Shown: piece after piece, positions 23,650 to 35,362 of the stretch
Layout: each line of letters starts with the position of its first letter
How positions within the stretch are numbered: position 1 is the first letter of the stretch
Source: Gracilaria domingensis
Lineage: Eukaryota; Rhodophyta; Florideophyceae; Gracilariales; Gracilariaceae
Reading direction: 5' to 3'
DNA length: 64,000 bases
Assembly (NCBI GenBank): GCA_022539475.1
Contig: VCMS01000133.1
Location: forward strand, 90,608-154,607
Position numbers and translations under genes: made by a program
Notes under the pieces: model-generated
Told to the model about the DNA's origin: nothing
The model's input: the letters and a program-made list of their open reading frames with translations, nothing else
Databases searched by the model: none

Positions 23650-23883
23650 ATGAAGGCCCGCGAACGGGAAGTGTTTCCACAAGAATTCGTTATCGAACGC
23701 ATCGTGAGTCACGTCCTGAACCCCGATGGGGAGACTGAATACCAAGTCCGTTGGTACGGATACTCCCCTGAGGAGGATACTTTCGAGGCGATCGAACATC
23801 TGCCTCGATCGAAGGTTCTCGCCAACTACCGGCGCAAGCGCTTACCGCCACCTCCGAACTTGGACGCAGCCCAGGTAGGGTGA
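23650..23883 (+). CDS. Chromodomain segment of the gypsy element
   Basis: Seventy-seven residues from ATG 23650 contain a chromodomain (EFVIERIVSHV, YQVRWYGYSPEEDTFEAIEHL) and end in a basic/proline tail. Chromodomains at the C-terminus of integrase are known to steer chromovirus integration towards modified chromatin. Two aromatic cage positions (Y and the W of RWYGY) are kept; the usual TWEP is TFEA. It is normally the end of the integrase rather than a separate protein. Confidence 0.75.
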   Translation: MKAREREVFPQEFVIERIVSHVLNPDGETEYQVRWYGYSPEEDTFEAIEHLPRSKVLANYRRKRLPPPPNLDAAQVG

Positions 23884-24410
23884 CAGTACTACTGTGCCGC
23901 GAGGTGAACCGACGGGCCCACTTGTGGGGGAATAATTGATGGTATTACCAAGAAGTTTGGGTTGTTCCTACGGAAGGAAGTATCGAAGGGATGAAAGAAG
24001 AAAGATGTTTTCCGTCTAACGGACGCCGATTTATCGGAAAGAAGCGAACTACCGTCTAACGATCCATTTGAACATGTCGTGAAGCTACACGCGTAATGGA
24101 GAACCGTATTAAAACGATGGTGCGCCAAAAGCATTGAACCGTAATCCGGTTATGAAGGAACTGATATCGAAGTCGATTTTATTCTAAGGAGAAGTTGTAC
24201 CGCTAGCTATTGCGGAGTGCGTTGGTCGCAGAGCCTACCACAGCCCATCATGGAGGGAACTCACCGTTGGGATCACTGCCATCCAGTCGAAGGACCGGCA
24301 CCTCCAGGGTTGGACGGCCCGGCTTGGGGAGTCTGACTCTCGAAAGCCTGCGCGCCCAATGCCAACAGCTGGGCGAGGTCGTACATATCCGGTGGAACCG
24401 GCACCCCAAG

Positions 24411-26084
24411 TTAGAGGAGTTGGTTGCGCATCGCTATCACGCGAGGGTCAATATTCCCCTGCGAAGGGCCCACGCCCCAACCGATAGGAGCAACTGGCGC
24501 AGCCGCCCCTCCGACAACCGGAACTCCTGCGGAAGCCGCCAACGGGCCTCCCGTTGCCGGGTCTTCCACAGTATCATCCACTATTGGATCGTCCTTCTCT
24601 GCTACGGAGTAATAGTTGTCGGAAGACATGAACCCAATAAAGTGATCGCTCAGAACCACTCGAAAGTCGGCGTAGGACGAGAGCCCGCTCCTTCGGGACG
24701 GTAACTCCCTCCCAGGGATCGTAATACACGAAGTCACCTGTACCCGGATGTCTTCGCCCTGGCGAACGGTCGTAGTGCCAACGAGTGCCCCTGGGGACGT
24801 TTTCTGCCGGAACGGTACTCCAATCAATTGAATCGATGAGATCGATAAGGCTGATGACCTCGCTGACGTTGTCGTCCGAACCGAGCGGGGTGTATAAGTC
24901 CAGTGATCTAATCACATTCCGTAACCTCGGAGGCAAATACCAAACACGGTTCTGGTCGTATGCTTCCCATAGCATAAACGCGGCAACGCGAGCAGCCCAT
25001 TCGGCGATGAAGAGCATCTAATACTCCGAATGTGGATCGCAATCATGCGTGACCCCACATAGGAGATGCACGGAGGCAATTCCGGGAAACACCCGCGTGG
25101 TACCTCATAGTGAGCCCACCACGATGGGAGTGGAGCGAATCGAACCGCTAGTGCGTGCGGACGCAAACGTTCAACCTCCATGTTCTGGTGTCAAATCAGA
25201 TACCCGAACCGGGATCGCCACTTGCGTTTGTTTCGCTTTGGGTCGAAGAAGCTTCCCTCTCCCGAAGGGCGATGTAGATATCGGAACTCCGCTCGCAGGA
25301 TAGGCCTGTTAAACAGGAGAATGTCGGACGGCATCGCCTCCCGAAAGTTTTCCGCCGCTTGGAAGTCGGCGAGGTTCGCGCCATACTTGATCTCTCCGTA
25401 AGTTCGGAACCGGGAAAGGTCCAACCCGTATGACTCGGGAATCCTCTCAGGGAACGAGGCTCGGTCCTTCCGAAAGTATGCCAATCGCGCCATAGCCGCA
25501 CGCGCTTCATCTAGCGTTTCGTATCCACGGCCGCGCCGTTTCCGTGACAACACGTGAGGTGCGACCGCCACGCGGTGTCTCCAATCCCAGGAATCTACCA
25601 TATCTCGGTGTAGGCCGCCAGGCAGCATACCGTTCTCGGTGTATGAATCCATCAACGCACTGTTGCGAACCGCTGTCGGGTGAAACCAGGGCGCTCTGGA
25701 ATAGGCCCAGCTTCCTCCAGTAGTCGAATCTTGAACATGGAGCGATTCACGCGCTATCCAGCCTGCTAGAGTCGCCAACAAGGGCACCGCCTGAGCAGAA
25801 TTCCACGCCGTGACGTCGACCGGGCTCGGTGTAGTCGTGTGATGTTGACTCTGAGGCAGAGGAGCGAAGGCCAAACCGCCGAGATATCCTGTCGCAGGAG
25901 TCGCGGGACCCGAAACGTTCGGAGCCCCGGCTTGGGAATGCTGCTCGTCACCCTGGTGAGGGTTCATCGAATCGTCGATCGCGGAGGAAACTTCAAGTAC
26001 TGAATCGTCTGAGTGCAGAGAAGTTGAGTGCGCTTGCGCGTGTGTCTCGTTGTGACGAGGAGCCTGAATCTCGGATATGTCCAT
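24411..26084 (-). CDS. Antisense coding region in the gypsy element (unknown protein)
   Basis: Between the chromodomain and the 3' LTR the minus strand reads as coding over about 1.7 kb. The longest continuous part (26084-25191, from ATG 26084) encodes 297 residues: a serine/histidine-rich N-terminus, then a region with WDWRHRVAVAPHVLSRKRRGRGY and YGLDLSRFRTYGEIKYG. The remainder includes WEAYDQNRVWYLPPRLRNV. No catalytic or membrane motif is recognised. Some plant Ty3/gypsy elements (the Ogre/Retand group) are known to carry antisense open frames in this position. Whether this one is transcribed, perhaps from the 3' LTR, cannot be seen. Confidence 0.55.
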
Positions 26085-26164
26085 GGTGTACCACGCTTAT
26101 ATACTCGCTCGCTGATGAGTCTCCGCTTGCAAACCGGATGTTTCCTGCGCTAAGGAGGGGGATA

Positions 26165-27149
26165 TGTAGAGCGAAACTTGCTCGCCCGGTACACGGGGAA
26201 GGATTTCATAGGCCCCTGGTAAGGATGATTCCGGGTACTCGGAAGGTATGAGTATTGGCCCAAGGATGAGATATTTTTTGGCAGTATTGAGGTATGGCAC
26301 CCTGAGGGGTCGGCCATGACGTGGCGCAGATGAGTATTGGTCAGTATCGCGTGTACGCGTGTGTAGGAATGGGTGTGGTCACACATGTCTTTTTATGATT
26401 GTCGGATACTTTACTGGCCGCTGCCGCGGGTTGTCACGTGCACCACGTGTATGGAACTGCTTAGGTGTGCACTAGATTATTTAATTTAGTTTAACTAATT
26501 TATCGGTTACGATATAAGAGGTGACCTCCCGGTCACCTCCTCCTTCAGTAAAGGGTAACCGAGTTCGGCTCTGAACCAAGTTCGCCTGCGCGAAGTGTAC
26601 AACTCCCTCAGGAGGGTCACCTCGTTCCGTACGGGTTGGATTCATCCCTCGGGATCACTCAGGCAATACTGATCATTGTGGCCTTGCCTTCGGGCTTATT
26701 TATTCCGTGTCTTCGTACTTTCTGTTTCTTTTACTGTGCAGTTGTACTGCTTTCACCACAATTGGTAGCGTTTCCGTCTCTGTATAGAGTTGTGCCGCGT
26801 GGGCTTAATACACATCGTCGTCTCCGGGCGCCGGGTCTGTTGCCGCTTGCCGCACGTCCCGCCGCGGATTCCTCTCTTTCCCTCCTTTGTTTTCCCTTCT
26901 TTTTCCCCTCTTACCTAGGGCTTACAGCGCTCTACGGTACCTTTCTTCTCAACCATTCCGTCACTTCTCGCCGGATTCTTGGATCAGGCCCGTTCACCCC
27001 TCAATCTCCGTAGGTATATCCTGTACCACGGGCGGTCTTAGACCCGCACTATCCGTGTCCGGAGGGCTCACCACTGAGTTCACCTCGTCTAGAGGGCAAG
27101 GACTCGAACGCCTTGAGAGACGATCCCATCGCTGGGGTTTTGCTCTACA
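26165..27149 (+). repeat. 3' LTR of the gypsy element
   Basis: 985 bp, same termini (TGTAGAGC...GCTCTACA) as the 5' LTR and about 97% identical by eye. It is preceded by a purine tract at 26152-26162. Confidence 0.93.
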
Positions 27150-27189
27150 GCCTCGTCAGCTTACAATTGGCAAAACGAAATGATCTTCC

Positions 27190-29345
27190 ACATTTTGTGC
27201 TTCTCACTGCCGAAAATATGGACTAACAGTTCTAGCACGTGATCCGAGCAAGGGAAACATTTGTACCGTTGTCTATCGCTTTTGTCAGGTATTTAGCAGA
27301 GAGAAATCCACATTTGTTTCCATACCTGGACGGCGAACGACAATGGTCAAAACCTTTTCAGCTTCGTTCCGAACCGATAACTATTCGTCACATCTAAGCA
27401 CTCAGCATAAAACAAAGTGGAATGAGTATCAAAACGCGACAGAATCCGAACAGGCGTCCTTCTTTGTCTTATCTGTTTCTTACGTGAACACACTGGATGC
27501 GCATGGTACATTTCAAAGTCCGGTGTCCTATACAACTTCCAAAGATATTGTTTAAGTTATCATGCCTTTACTGGTTTCTTGGGATAATCGAAGTACGGAT
27601 GAAAGAGTTCTACAGATGTTTCTAAAGAAATCACAGTCTGAGGACTACAAACTGGTTATAAAAAAGCAGAAGCAATTTAAAATTGTTATTGGGTATGCCG
27701 CAGTTGGTATGTCATTTCGGCAGATATCTAAATCAGTGCAAGTGACCAAGGAACACACTGGAGTTTCACATTTTAGGGCTACTACAGAAAGACGCATAAG
27801 CGATTACGTTCAGGTGTGCGTTGGTGTAAATCTGGAATTTCTTCGGATGTGTCTCTTTACTCGAGCAGTGGTGGCTTTTTCTATTGCTTTTGATACTGCT
27901 ACTAATCGTGGGGAGACATTTGTCGATGTCCGAGTTTGCTTTTTGTGTAAGCATGCCATACAAAATGTTCACGTTGTGGCCATTCCATTTCATGAATCTC
28001 ATACCAGAGAGGAATTGTTCCGAGAACTTTCATTGCTTTTCGCCTCTCTCGATGGAACAAATTGGAACGACATATTAATTTCAGTGACGACTGATGGAGC
28101 CAGCAACATGACTGGGAGGTTTCAAGGTGCGGTCACACGCTTCCAGCGCATTTCCAAGCATGGATTTTATCGGGTGTGGTGTGCGGCACACCAGTTAGAT
28201 CTTATCCTGCAAGAAGTGTTTGGGTCAATTTTAAAACACGAGTTCTACTCTGCGCTGATCGCTCTTATCGCTTGGCTCAGGCGTTAGTATACATTGCGCG
28301 GCCAAATGCGCAGCACCTGTTCTGCAGTTTCAACAACGAGATGGCTTTCATTGGGGTCTGCTTGTTCTTGGCTCTACTTACATCGAGAGGAGGTAACTGA
28401 GTTTGCTAACTCTAGAAAACATTCTTGGCCTTCAGTTCGGTGGTGGGTGCTATTGGCAGCAATTGAGGATTTCATGTAAGCAGTGAACGAATGCTTCAAA
28501 TTTATTCAAGGCAAAGATATGCTACTCTCGACGCAAAACGAAAAACTGCAGGGGCTCGCCTCGACAATCAAGGAGTGTTCTGGTCTTCTTGGCCCCCTTT
28601 CGGGTGTGGAGCTTCTTTCTGTTGCCTCTAGCGAGGACTAGATTTGTTACGACGGCCAGTTTGCCGTTTTTAAGCCAAAGCTTGCTGAATTCATTGAAGA
28701 CCAAAGGTTTGAAACGTGCGAGGAATTTCACGAGCTCGGTTAGGTCAACAAGCAGGTTGTGATGGATTTCTTGGCGAAACTGTTTTCGAGCGCATACATC
28801 CGTATAATTGCATTGCGTGCAGAACGAGATCAAGAGAATGCTCCTGCAGAGGCCTTCGCACTACCGGTTTTGCCGCACGAATTAGCCCAATTACGCCCCA
28901 AGGTGTTTAAAATTATGGTTAGAAAGCAGCGAGACAGATTGAAAATTCACAGTAAGCGAAATATTGAGAAGGTCGTGCAAGACGAATTTGAACAATTCCG
29001 CAAGTATGTGTCCTCGTCCGAGAACGGAGCCACCCAGATTGCTGCTTCTAAACAGTGCAAAGAATTTGAGAATGCTTGGCGCGGCTTCCGTGCGAAGTAC
29101 AAGAAACTACACTGATTTGCTGCGGGACTTGCGACAATTTTCCCGGGTACAGCCACCGTGGAAGCCGATTTCTCTGTCATTAACTGGGAGAAGGATGAGT
29201 ATCGTCAAGCCCTTACTGATGTCTCCCTTGAGGGCTTTCTTCAAGCGAAGCAACACAAGACACTTGTTTCACTCTCAAAGTAGAACCATCAAGTTGAGCA
29301 CAAACAAAAAGAGTGTTAGGTTCGGTAACATTCAGAACACTTCGT
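27190..29345 (+). pseudogene. Broken hAT-like transposase
   Basis: An N-terminal zinc-finger-like part begins near 27239 (NICTVVYRFCQVFSREKS) and continues as FRTDNYSSHLSTQHKTKW. The DDE-type core is readable at 27562-28287 (AFDTATNRGETFVDVRV, VTTDGASNMTGRF, then WCAAHQLDLILQEVF with the C-x2-H of hAT). The C-terminal dimerisation part follows at about 28759-29285 (IFPGTATVEADFSVINWEKD). The frame is broken between these parts: a TAA after the N-terminal segment, stops and shifts at about 28287-28760, and a TGA near 29113. This is an inactive copy of the hAT-like family that is common in oomycetes and some algae. Its left part may lie at 14.8-15.08 kb, split off by the gypsy insertion. Confidence 0.75.
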
Positions 29346-29379
29346 AAACAAAGTTTCTCTCTCTTCCTCAAAGCGGTTT

Positions 29380-30185
29380 TAGCAGAGTCCACTGTGGTAG
29401 TCTTACCGCCGTTTCATGGGAAAGCGGAGGAGCGACGTACTCTGAAAGTGGCGGCACCCATTGTGGAGCAGAATGTCTGCGTGGTTTGGCGGAGCGGTAG
29501 CGTGGTGTAGCAGAGCGAAGCGTAGGGCCAGTTGAAACGCATTTAGTACCTCAAACGTTTTAGGGATTGAATACGCTGAAATGTAGCGAAGCGGATGAAC
29601 GGCTCAGCCGCGTGGCGGAGCGACAAAATGGCCAAGAATGGTTGCGGAGAAGCCGAGCGGTCTGGGCTTTCCTTAGCGTGACCTGACAAAGCGACGGTGT
29701 AATGTAGCGAAGCAAAGCGGCGACTTTGCGTGTAGACAAGAACGTCAGTTAGGTGCAGTAGAGTAAATCAGAATGGCGGCAGGGTTTAGTAGAAGCACTG
29801 CTTGGTGTGGCGAAGGAACGAAAGAGCGGGGGAGTGCGGTGGATCGATGGAGCAGCGGTGCAGAAAGGTGCAGTGAAAGAGCCGCGCTGCAATGGCAGAA
29901 TTGTGATGTAGAGCGGTAAAGCGTACGAATGTACCGCAGGTGTGAAAGTGTGGCGATGACATGTAGAGGAGAAGGCAGGAGAGCGAACGGTGAAGCGGCC
30001 TTGCAGCGCTGTGAAGAAGTGAGTTGGAGCGGCGAAGCGGCGAGGCGGAGCACCAAGACGATGGAGCGTCGAGGGGATGCACTGGACCGGCGTTGTTGTA
30101 GAACAACTTAGTTGTGGGACTGATCGGGAGAGTGGCGGAGCAGCGCGGCCGAGCAGCAAAGCAGCGCGGAGGTAGAGTAGGGGAG
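29380..30185. repeat. AGCG-rich low-complexity tract
   Basis: Dominated by GCGGAGCG, GTAGCGAAGCG, TGGAGCG and similar words. Open frames on both strands (for example 136 codons on the minus strand) are by-products of the repeat. Related sequence recurs at 32.19-32.65 kb. Confidence 0.6.
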
Positions 30186-30289
30186 TAGTGGGGAGTTAGA
30201 GAGACAAACGAGTAAAGAGTAAATGCGTTGTCGAGGGGGCTCTCAAAGTATTCGAGCGTTATAAAGGTAGCTCAATGGTGTGGAGCAAA

Positions 30290-31270
30290 CCCGATTTTAG
30301 GGGTATTGGACGAAGAAGCTTTCCATATACGATCGATGCGCCCGTGCATGTGGCACTTGACGTTGTGAGGTGCATCCCCTATGGGAGTCATCCTCTATAG
30401 CAGTCGTCAACCGTTGGTTAATTTAATCTTAATTAGCACCCGTGGTGGAGCGTGCATGGACCAAGGCCCCTGGCTGGGCGTGGACACGTGGAGGTGGATG
30501 GCTAGTGCACAAGTGGGGTAGTTTGGGGAATATTTTTGTTTTTCTTTATTTTAGCACCCTGACAGTGAGATTGCGTACGTGTAAAACCCATACGGATGCG
30601 CACTACTGTAATCAGCCATCCGTTCCTGCATCTGGGGTACTTAAGATGTGCAGGGGCCGCTGAACATTACCTGATGGTAAAGCAATCAAGCCTCTCCTTC
30701 GAGAACTGCCGCTTGGATCAGAGGGCACTTGAGACTCATCTTGGGTGTGGGCTCTAGACGTAACTGTTCTTGCCGGTGTACTACTCCACCCGGAGGGTCC
30801 CTTCAAGAGATATAAGTACGCGTAATTCCCGTGGGACGCCTAAAGAATCTGCGTATACCTTGTGGTATTGACATCTACTATGCCTACTAATTCCCGATTG
30901 CAGGACCGATCTCCGCCCCAGTATTGGGCTCTTTCTTTGTTCGTTCTTTTTCGTTGTATTCGAAGTCGGACCTGTTGCATGCGTGTGCACGGCCCGCGTC
31001 TCCTCTTTGAAGAATCTCTCTTTCCCTTGTTTCTCGGGATACGTCTCCTGCCGGAGTGTCTTGCTCACCCTTTTTCGGGTATTTATCGCTTCTACACGCT
31101 TCTGGGCTGGTGATATGGAACGTTTTGCATTCAGCTCTGTAGGTTTTCTCAGTAAATTGTAGTGCAAAACCACTCCACGGGCGGAGACAAAACCCACCGG
31201 CGTGCGCGGTAACCGCTCAAGGTGTTAAGCCTTGCTCGCTATGTTGGGCGGCTGAGAGGGAGAGCCTTTC
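30290..31270 (+). repeat. LTR-like debris, family not certain
   Basis: Contains a GATATAAG box near 30809-30816, a CT-rich downstream half and a CCTCTCCTTCGAGAACTG stretch that resembles the LTR of the young gypsy element in layout but not in base sequence. No pairing LTR and no recognisable Gag or Pol piece is seen nearby, so this is a tentative solo or degraded LTR. 31271-32170 holds nothing I can name. Confidence 0.25.
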
Positions 31271-32189
31271 GATGAGGTCGACACGTGCCGGACGTAACTC
31301 CGGGCGATCTCGTCCTATGTTACAGACAGAAGTGAAGTCGGGGAACCCACCTATGTGGCGCGCTCAAGTGGGGAGGGCACACCACGGGAGTGGAAAGATC
31401 CGTGTTAGCGGTGGGAAAGAGAGAGAAAAAATGGAGGGATCGGGCCGTGTGTATGGAGCACGAGCCCTGGGAGTAGGAGTGGTTGGCAAAAAAAGAGCTG
31501 AATAATCCTCTACACACACGGCGGGAAATACGACAGCTGTCGGTAAACAATATAGAAGTAAGAACGCAGAATGAAACAGTAGGGACAAAAAATAGCACCG
31601 TAATGTATGGACAATGGTTCCTTGACAGGCAAGTGGGGATAATGACCCCGAAATTGTGGCGATACTCTCCTCAATAGAGTTGGATCGGTCACCTGCGGAG
31701 CTAGTTAGAGCCAAGATTTTCCTTGTTAGGGTTTTCTTAGTGGGCGTGACGGTGGTCGTCGTCATCTAGTTACTGACACTAACCTACCCCTACATTACTA
31801 GTCATTGCTGGCACCGTGGCCAGTATCGGTGACGTGTGCCTCACTGTATCCTCTGGACTTACGAGGCGTTCGCTCAGGGCCGCTGCACTATACCTGTCCG
31901 GAAACTATACCCGTCTTTGGTGAATCCCCAGATTTGGTGGATCCTCTCTATCAATACTAATGACCGGAAGTTGTTACCGTCACATCGGATTTAACAGTTA
32001 TTAGTCGCCATTTGCGCCTTTTCCCGCAAAACAAAGTCTTTTTCTTCTTAAATAACTGGTCTTACATTCAGATCTCGGTTGTCCACAGAAACTCGTCCCT
32101 CGAGTTACCATCTCCTAGAGAGCAGAACTTCAGGCATCCTGTGCGTGTTTCACCCTTTTTGAAGTTGCTCTACAACTGAAGTCCAGGAG

Positions 32190-32650
32190 CGGTTTTGAAG
32201 AGCGGTAAAAGGCAAGAGTAAGCCAGCGCAAAAAGAGAGCGGAAGAACGCGGGAACGGTGTTGCGCAGTGGTGGAGCGCCACGGCACGCCAATGAAGCGG
32301 CCACACGAAGGAAAGTAAGATCAGCTGGTACGTGAGAGGCGCAATAAATTGACAGAGCAGCGGAACGGCGGTGAGAGTACAAGGAGCGTTGAAGTGCTGT
32401 AGTGCTACGTGAAAGCTGCAAAGCGGTGAAACATTGGATCTTAAAGTTAATGAAAGCGGGGAAAGATAAGGCGGACGAGGGGAGCGCTGAACGTGGAGCG
32501 CAGTGGATCGTCCTTAGAGTAGAGCGAAAAAGCGTCGTTGATTTTACGTTGCTCTGCTGCTCCACTAAAACGCACCGTGCCTCTTCCAAGGTTTGTTGAG
32601 ACTCCACGGCGTGGAATGGCAGCCTATTGTATCAGAATAGAGTGGCGGTG
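32190..32650. repeat. Second AGCG-rich low-complexity tract
   Basis: Words such as GGAGCG, GAGCGGAA and GTGGAGCG recur as in the 29.4-30.2 kb tract. A 145-codon minus-strand open frame across it is serine/leucine/arginine-rich and not credible as a gene. 32651-33300 shows no gene. Confidence 0.5.
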
Positions 32651-33327
32651 CGGTGTCGCGGACGAGATTAATAGAAAGAAGCGGTGACTTAAAAGTCGTC
32701 GTTTTGGATCAATATCAAACCGATGTAAAACCTTTTATGAAAGGAAGTTGACTTCATATTTTTCGGATTGATCTAAAATGAAAGAGGGCTGCTAAACAGG
32801 GTTGATGCCGTTTAAATCTTGAATGTTACAATCTTTACTTGGTGTGATTTGTTGGGAAAGTACAAAATAAAAATGAAGAGAACGCGGCGTATGTAAGAGC
32901 AGGCAGCTATTTATAAGGAAGCAGTATCTGTGCATCCTGTAGAGCTGAAAATTGATGAAGGAAAAGAAAGATATCTGTCCTAATAGAACTACAAAGAAGC
33001 AAAACGACGGCGTCACAATACTGAAGCCAAAGAGTGCGTGTGGTAGAAGCCAGTAGAGAAAAAGCAAAGGGAAGAAATAGTGTTATACACTATTAAGAAC
33101 ACATCTGGCCAGATTACGACGAGCGTAAAGTGCTATGGCAGGAGTGAGGAGTCTTCTCCGAAGAAGTAGGCGAAGAAGAAGATCTCGACAGACAATATGG
33201 TGCGCGAAGAACTCAAAAGTCTGAGCGCGCCGAGCGAATGCAAAGTACAAGCACAATATGTGCAGAATTTGTTAATCCTTGAGAATACAGTAACAATAAA
33301 AGCCCCGATCTGGCTATTGCACTGAAA

Positions 33328-33417
33328 GAGTGCGATAACCATGGACCATTCTGGCATATGCATTCTGATAATCAGCAGTGCTGATTCAGCACTGGTCGAG
33401 TGCGATAACCAAGGACC
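33328..33417. repeat. Short direct repeat plus CAGTGCTGA hairpin
   Basis: TGCGATAACC-A(T/A)GGACC occurs at about 33331-33347 and 33401-33417, 70 bp apart. Between the copies lies a hairpin, CAGTGCTGA-T-TCAGCACTG (33376-33394). The sequence GGTTATCGC and a GCAGTGCC hairpin recur at 36.11-36.16 kb, on the other side of the membrane-protein pair. Confidence 0.5.
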
Positions 33418-33525
33418 GGTAGGTTATCAGAACCCACAGACCAGTGCGATAAAACAAAACAGTGGAGTGCCACTCACTTTTTGAACGAAATCATGTTGAT
33501 GAGATCGGCCACGTTGCCACCTCAA

Positions 33526-34956
33526 TTACGTTGAATTGACTCTCGGCAACACACGCAGACGCAACGATGTGCCTTCGCCCTGCAGCCACACGCCCACGTC
33601 CTTCTGCTCGTCGCACCCAACGCACAACCTCGTCAAGTCGTCCACAACTCGCCCCCTCACCCACTGCTTCGACAGCTCCGCCCTTGTCCGCCCCCCTCCA
33701 GCGCCTTCCCTCTTTTTCTGCATCGCTGCAATCCTCCAGCGAACAAGTCCGTCCCACGCCGCCAGCGCCAGCGCCGAGCCCACCAGAAGGCCCACGGGTA
33801 CCAATCCTAGGGCGCTGATTGTGCTCACCTGTCGCGCTTGTCCCTGCACAGTTTTGCGTACCGCTCTAGACTCTTCCAGTCCAACCACTCCTTCCTCGTT
33901 GGCCACCAAAATCGCCACCATCGCCACTTGCTCCAGCGCCGATTTCTTGATCAGATACTCTACCTCCCTCATGGCCGCCGGGTTGAACAGCCTTCGTTCG
34001 ACCACGTATGCCAAAAGACGCACTCTTCTGCTCTGTTCATGAAGCCCTGCGATGGCTTCCCCGGAAAGCAGCAGTTGAATACACAAAAGTTGGTTTAACG
34101 TGTGCGCGGTCCCAATCGCGATTCCTGAACCATCCGATAACGCACACAACTGTCTTGGAAGTCTTGGATTATCCCCAAGTTGTATACAAACACTTTGTTG
34201 TGCGCTGAACACTTGCCGCGTCGTGCCCTCAAAAGAAAATTCCGAGTGCAACGAAAAGTTCTCGTTGCGTTGTTGTTGTTTCCACCCTGATTTAGGCGTA
34301 CCATCGTGACACCGAGACTCAATTCCCTCGATTCCGTTCTTGGCAATTACATTGGGGGTCCTGAACGAAGCGCTTTGTACCCTCTTGTTCACGTCACACG
34401 CCACCAGCGAGTCTTCCACGCGCATATACGGAGTTCGAATAGTAAAATTGTCCACTAGAGAATATTCAGCAATCACTCTGGAAATGTTCTCATGAACCGC
34501 TGGCACACGCTTCATGATCCGTGTGCCATCCACGCACCTTCTGGACAAGGGTTCAAGAAAACGAGTTGGTTCATCATTGATACTTTTGTTCGCAGCCGCC
34601 CGATATCGCTCGTTGTGCCTCGGTCCGATCCACACGTCTGTCGCTTGAGACTGGTCCATCTGCACAGACGAGAACGAGAACTCCAACCACAGCTCGGTGA
34701 GCAGGACAAACATCGCGCCCAACACCAGCCAGATTCGGTTCTTTCGTGATCCAACGTACTTTGAGTGCAGAGCAAATATACCTAGACGTGATTCAAATAC
34801 TTCATGCTGTCTTCCTCTTCGAACGCTGAGTATAGCCCTTGAAGTTATAAGCGATTCAAGAATCGTCTCCAGTACTGGTGTGGCCACCAACGCTATGGCG
34901 ATGAATTTGAGCACATTCAAAACAGATGGCTCCACGGGGAGTACAAATTCCCTCAT
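33526..34956 (-). CDS. Three-helix membrane protein with large Cys-containing ectodomain (paralogue A)
   Basis: From ATG 34956 the frame encodes 476 residues; this start aligns with that of the paralogue at 36811 (MREFVLPVEPSVLNVLKF against MDDIILNIDPSVWNVLKF). A membrane helix lies near residues 14-34 and another near 75-97 (WLVLGAMFVLLTELWLEF). A region of about 280 residues with at least four cysteines follows (RRCVDGTR, LVACDVNKRV, VCIQLGDN, LCALSDGSG), then a conserved ANEEGV motif, a third helix (LGLVPVGLLVGSALALAAW) and a basic cytosolic tail. Topology suggests that helices 1-2 form a hairpin and the Cys region faces the lumen or outside. I do not recognise the family. It is transcribed away from its paralogue. 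Confidence 0.8.
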   Translation of the reverse strand: MREFVLPVEPSVLNVLKFIAIALVATPVLETILESLITSRAILSVRRGRQHEVFESRLGIFALHSKYVGSRKNRIWLVLGAMFVLLTELWLEFSFSSVQMDQSQATDVWIGPRHNERYRAAANKSINDEPTRFLEPLSRRCVDGTRIMKRVPAVHENISRVIAEYSLVDNFTIRTPYMRVEDSLVACDVNKRVQSASFRTPNVIAKNGIEGIESRCHDGTPKSGWKQQQRNENFSLHSEFSFEGTTRQVFSAQQSVCIQLGDNPRLPRQLCALSDGSGIAIGTAHTLNQLLCIQLLLSGEAIAGLHEQSRRVRLLAYVVERRLFNPAAMREVEYLIKKSALEQVAMVAILVANEEGVVGLEESRAVRKTVQGQARQVSTISALGLVPVGLLVGSALALAAWDGLVRWRIAAMQKKREGAGGGRTRAELSKQWVRGRVVDDLTRLCVGCDEQKDVGVWLQGEGTSLRLRVLPRVNST

Positions 34957-35362
34957 ACTGGGCATGTGTGTAACTTGGAAGTTACAACAACAAATCTGCA
35001 AACTGAGATAGGCTCTATGACTGCTAGTACAGCGCTATCTACCTTAAGTACAGAATGCTCGACGCTGTCCATGAATGCGGGGCTACTCCTATTCGTGACA
35101 GATGTAGAAAAGCCCTAATTAAATATTGGTGCTCATTGCTGCAGGCTGCTTGTGGGCGAGTCGCCGGTATCATTCATTGCGTTGCATAAAATATGCTGGA
35201 CAGAAGCTTCAGAAACAATACTGTAGTTTAAACCGCATTTTTGAGTCTGAGCTTCAAAGTCTGATTGGTTTTCTTTTTATAAACGCTGTGTGTTGGATGC
35301 AAATTATATGAAGGGCAGTCGATTGCAGAAGTCGTTCACGCTAGCGCTACAAGGATGAGACC

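Larger units (their letters stand above)
15080..27149 (+). mobile_element. Full-length Ty3/gypsy chromovirus-type retrotransposon
   Basis: A 12.07-kb element bounded by two near-identical LTRs. The five bases before it (GCGTC) and after it (GCCTC) differ at one position, consistent with a 5-bp target duplication. Internal order on the plus strand is Gag, protease, reverse transcriptase, RNase H, integrase, then a chromodomain. A separate coding region follows on the minus strand, and a purine tract (AAGGAGGGGGA, 26152-26162) precedes the 3' LTR. By eye the LTRs differ at roughly 27 of 985 positions (about 3%), so insertion is recent. The copy is nearly complete but broken, with a handful of interruptions after gag. 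It appears to have inserted next to or within an older hAT-like element. Confidence 0.93.

Noticed and set aside
26980-27149. tRNA gene at the LTR end (GGACTCGAAC resembles a T-arm)
   Set aside because: No acceptor or anticodon stem can be built around it, and it is part of both LTRs.
29749-30159. 136-codon minus-strand open frame
   Set aside because: Product of the AGCG-rich tract; all registers on this strand are open.
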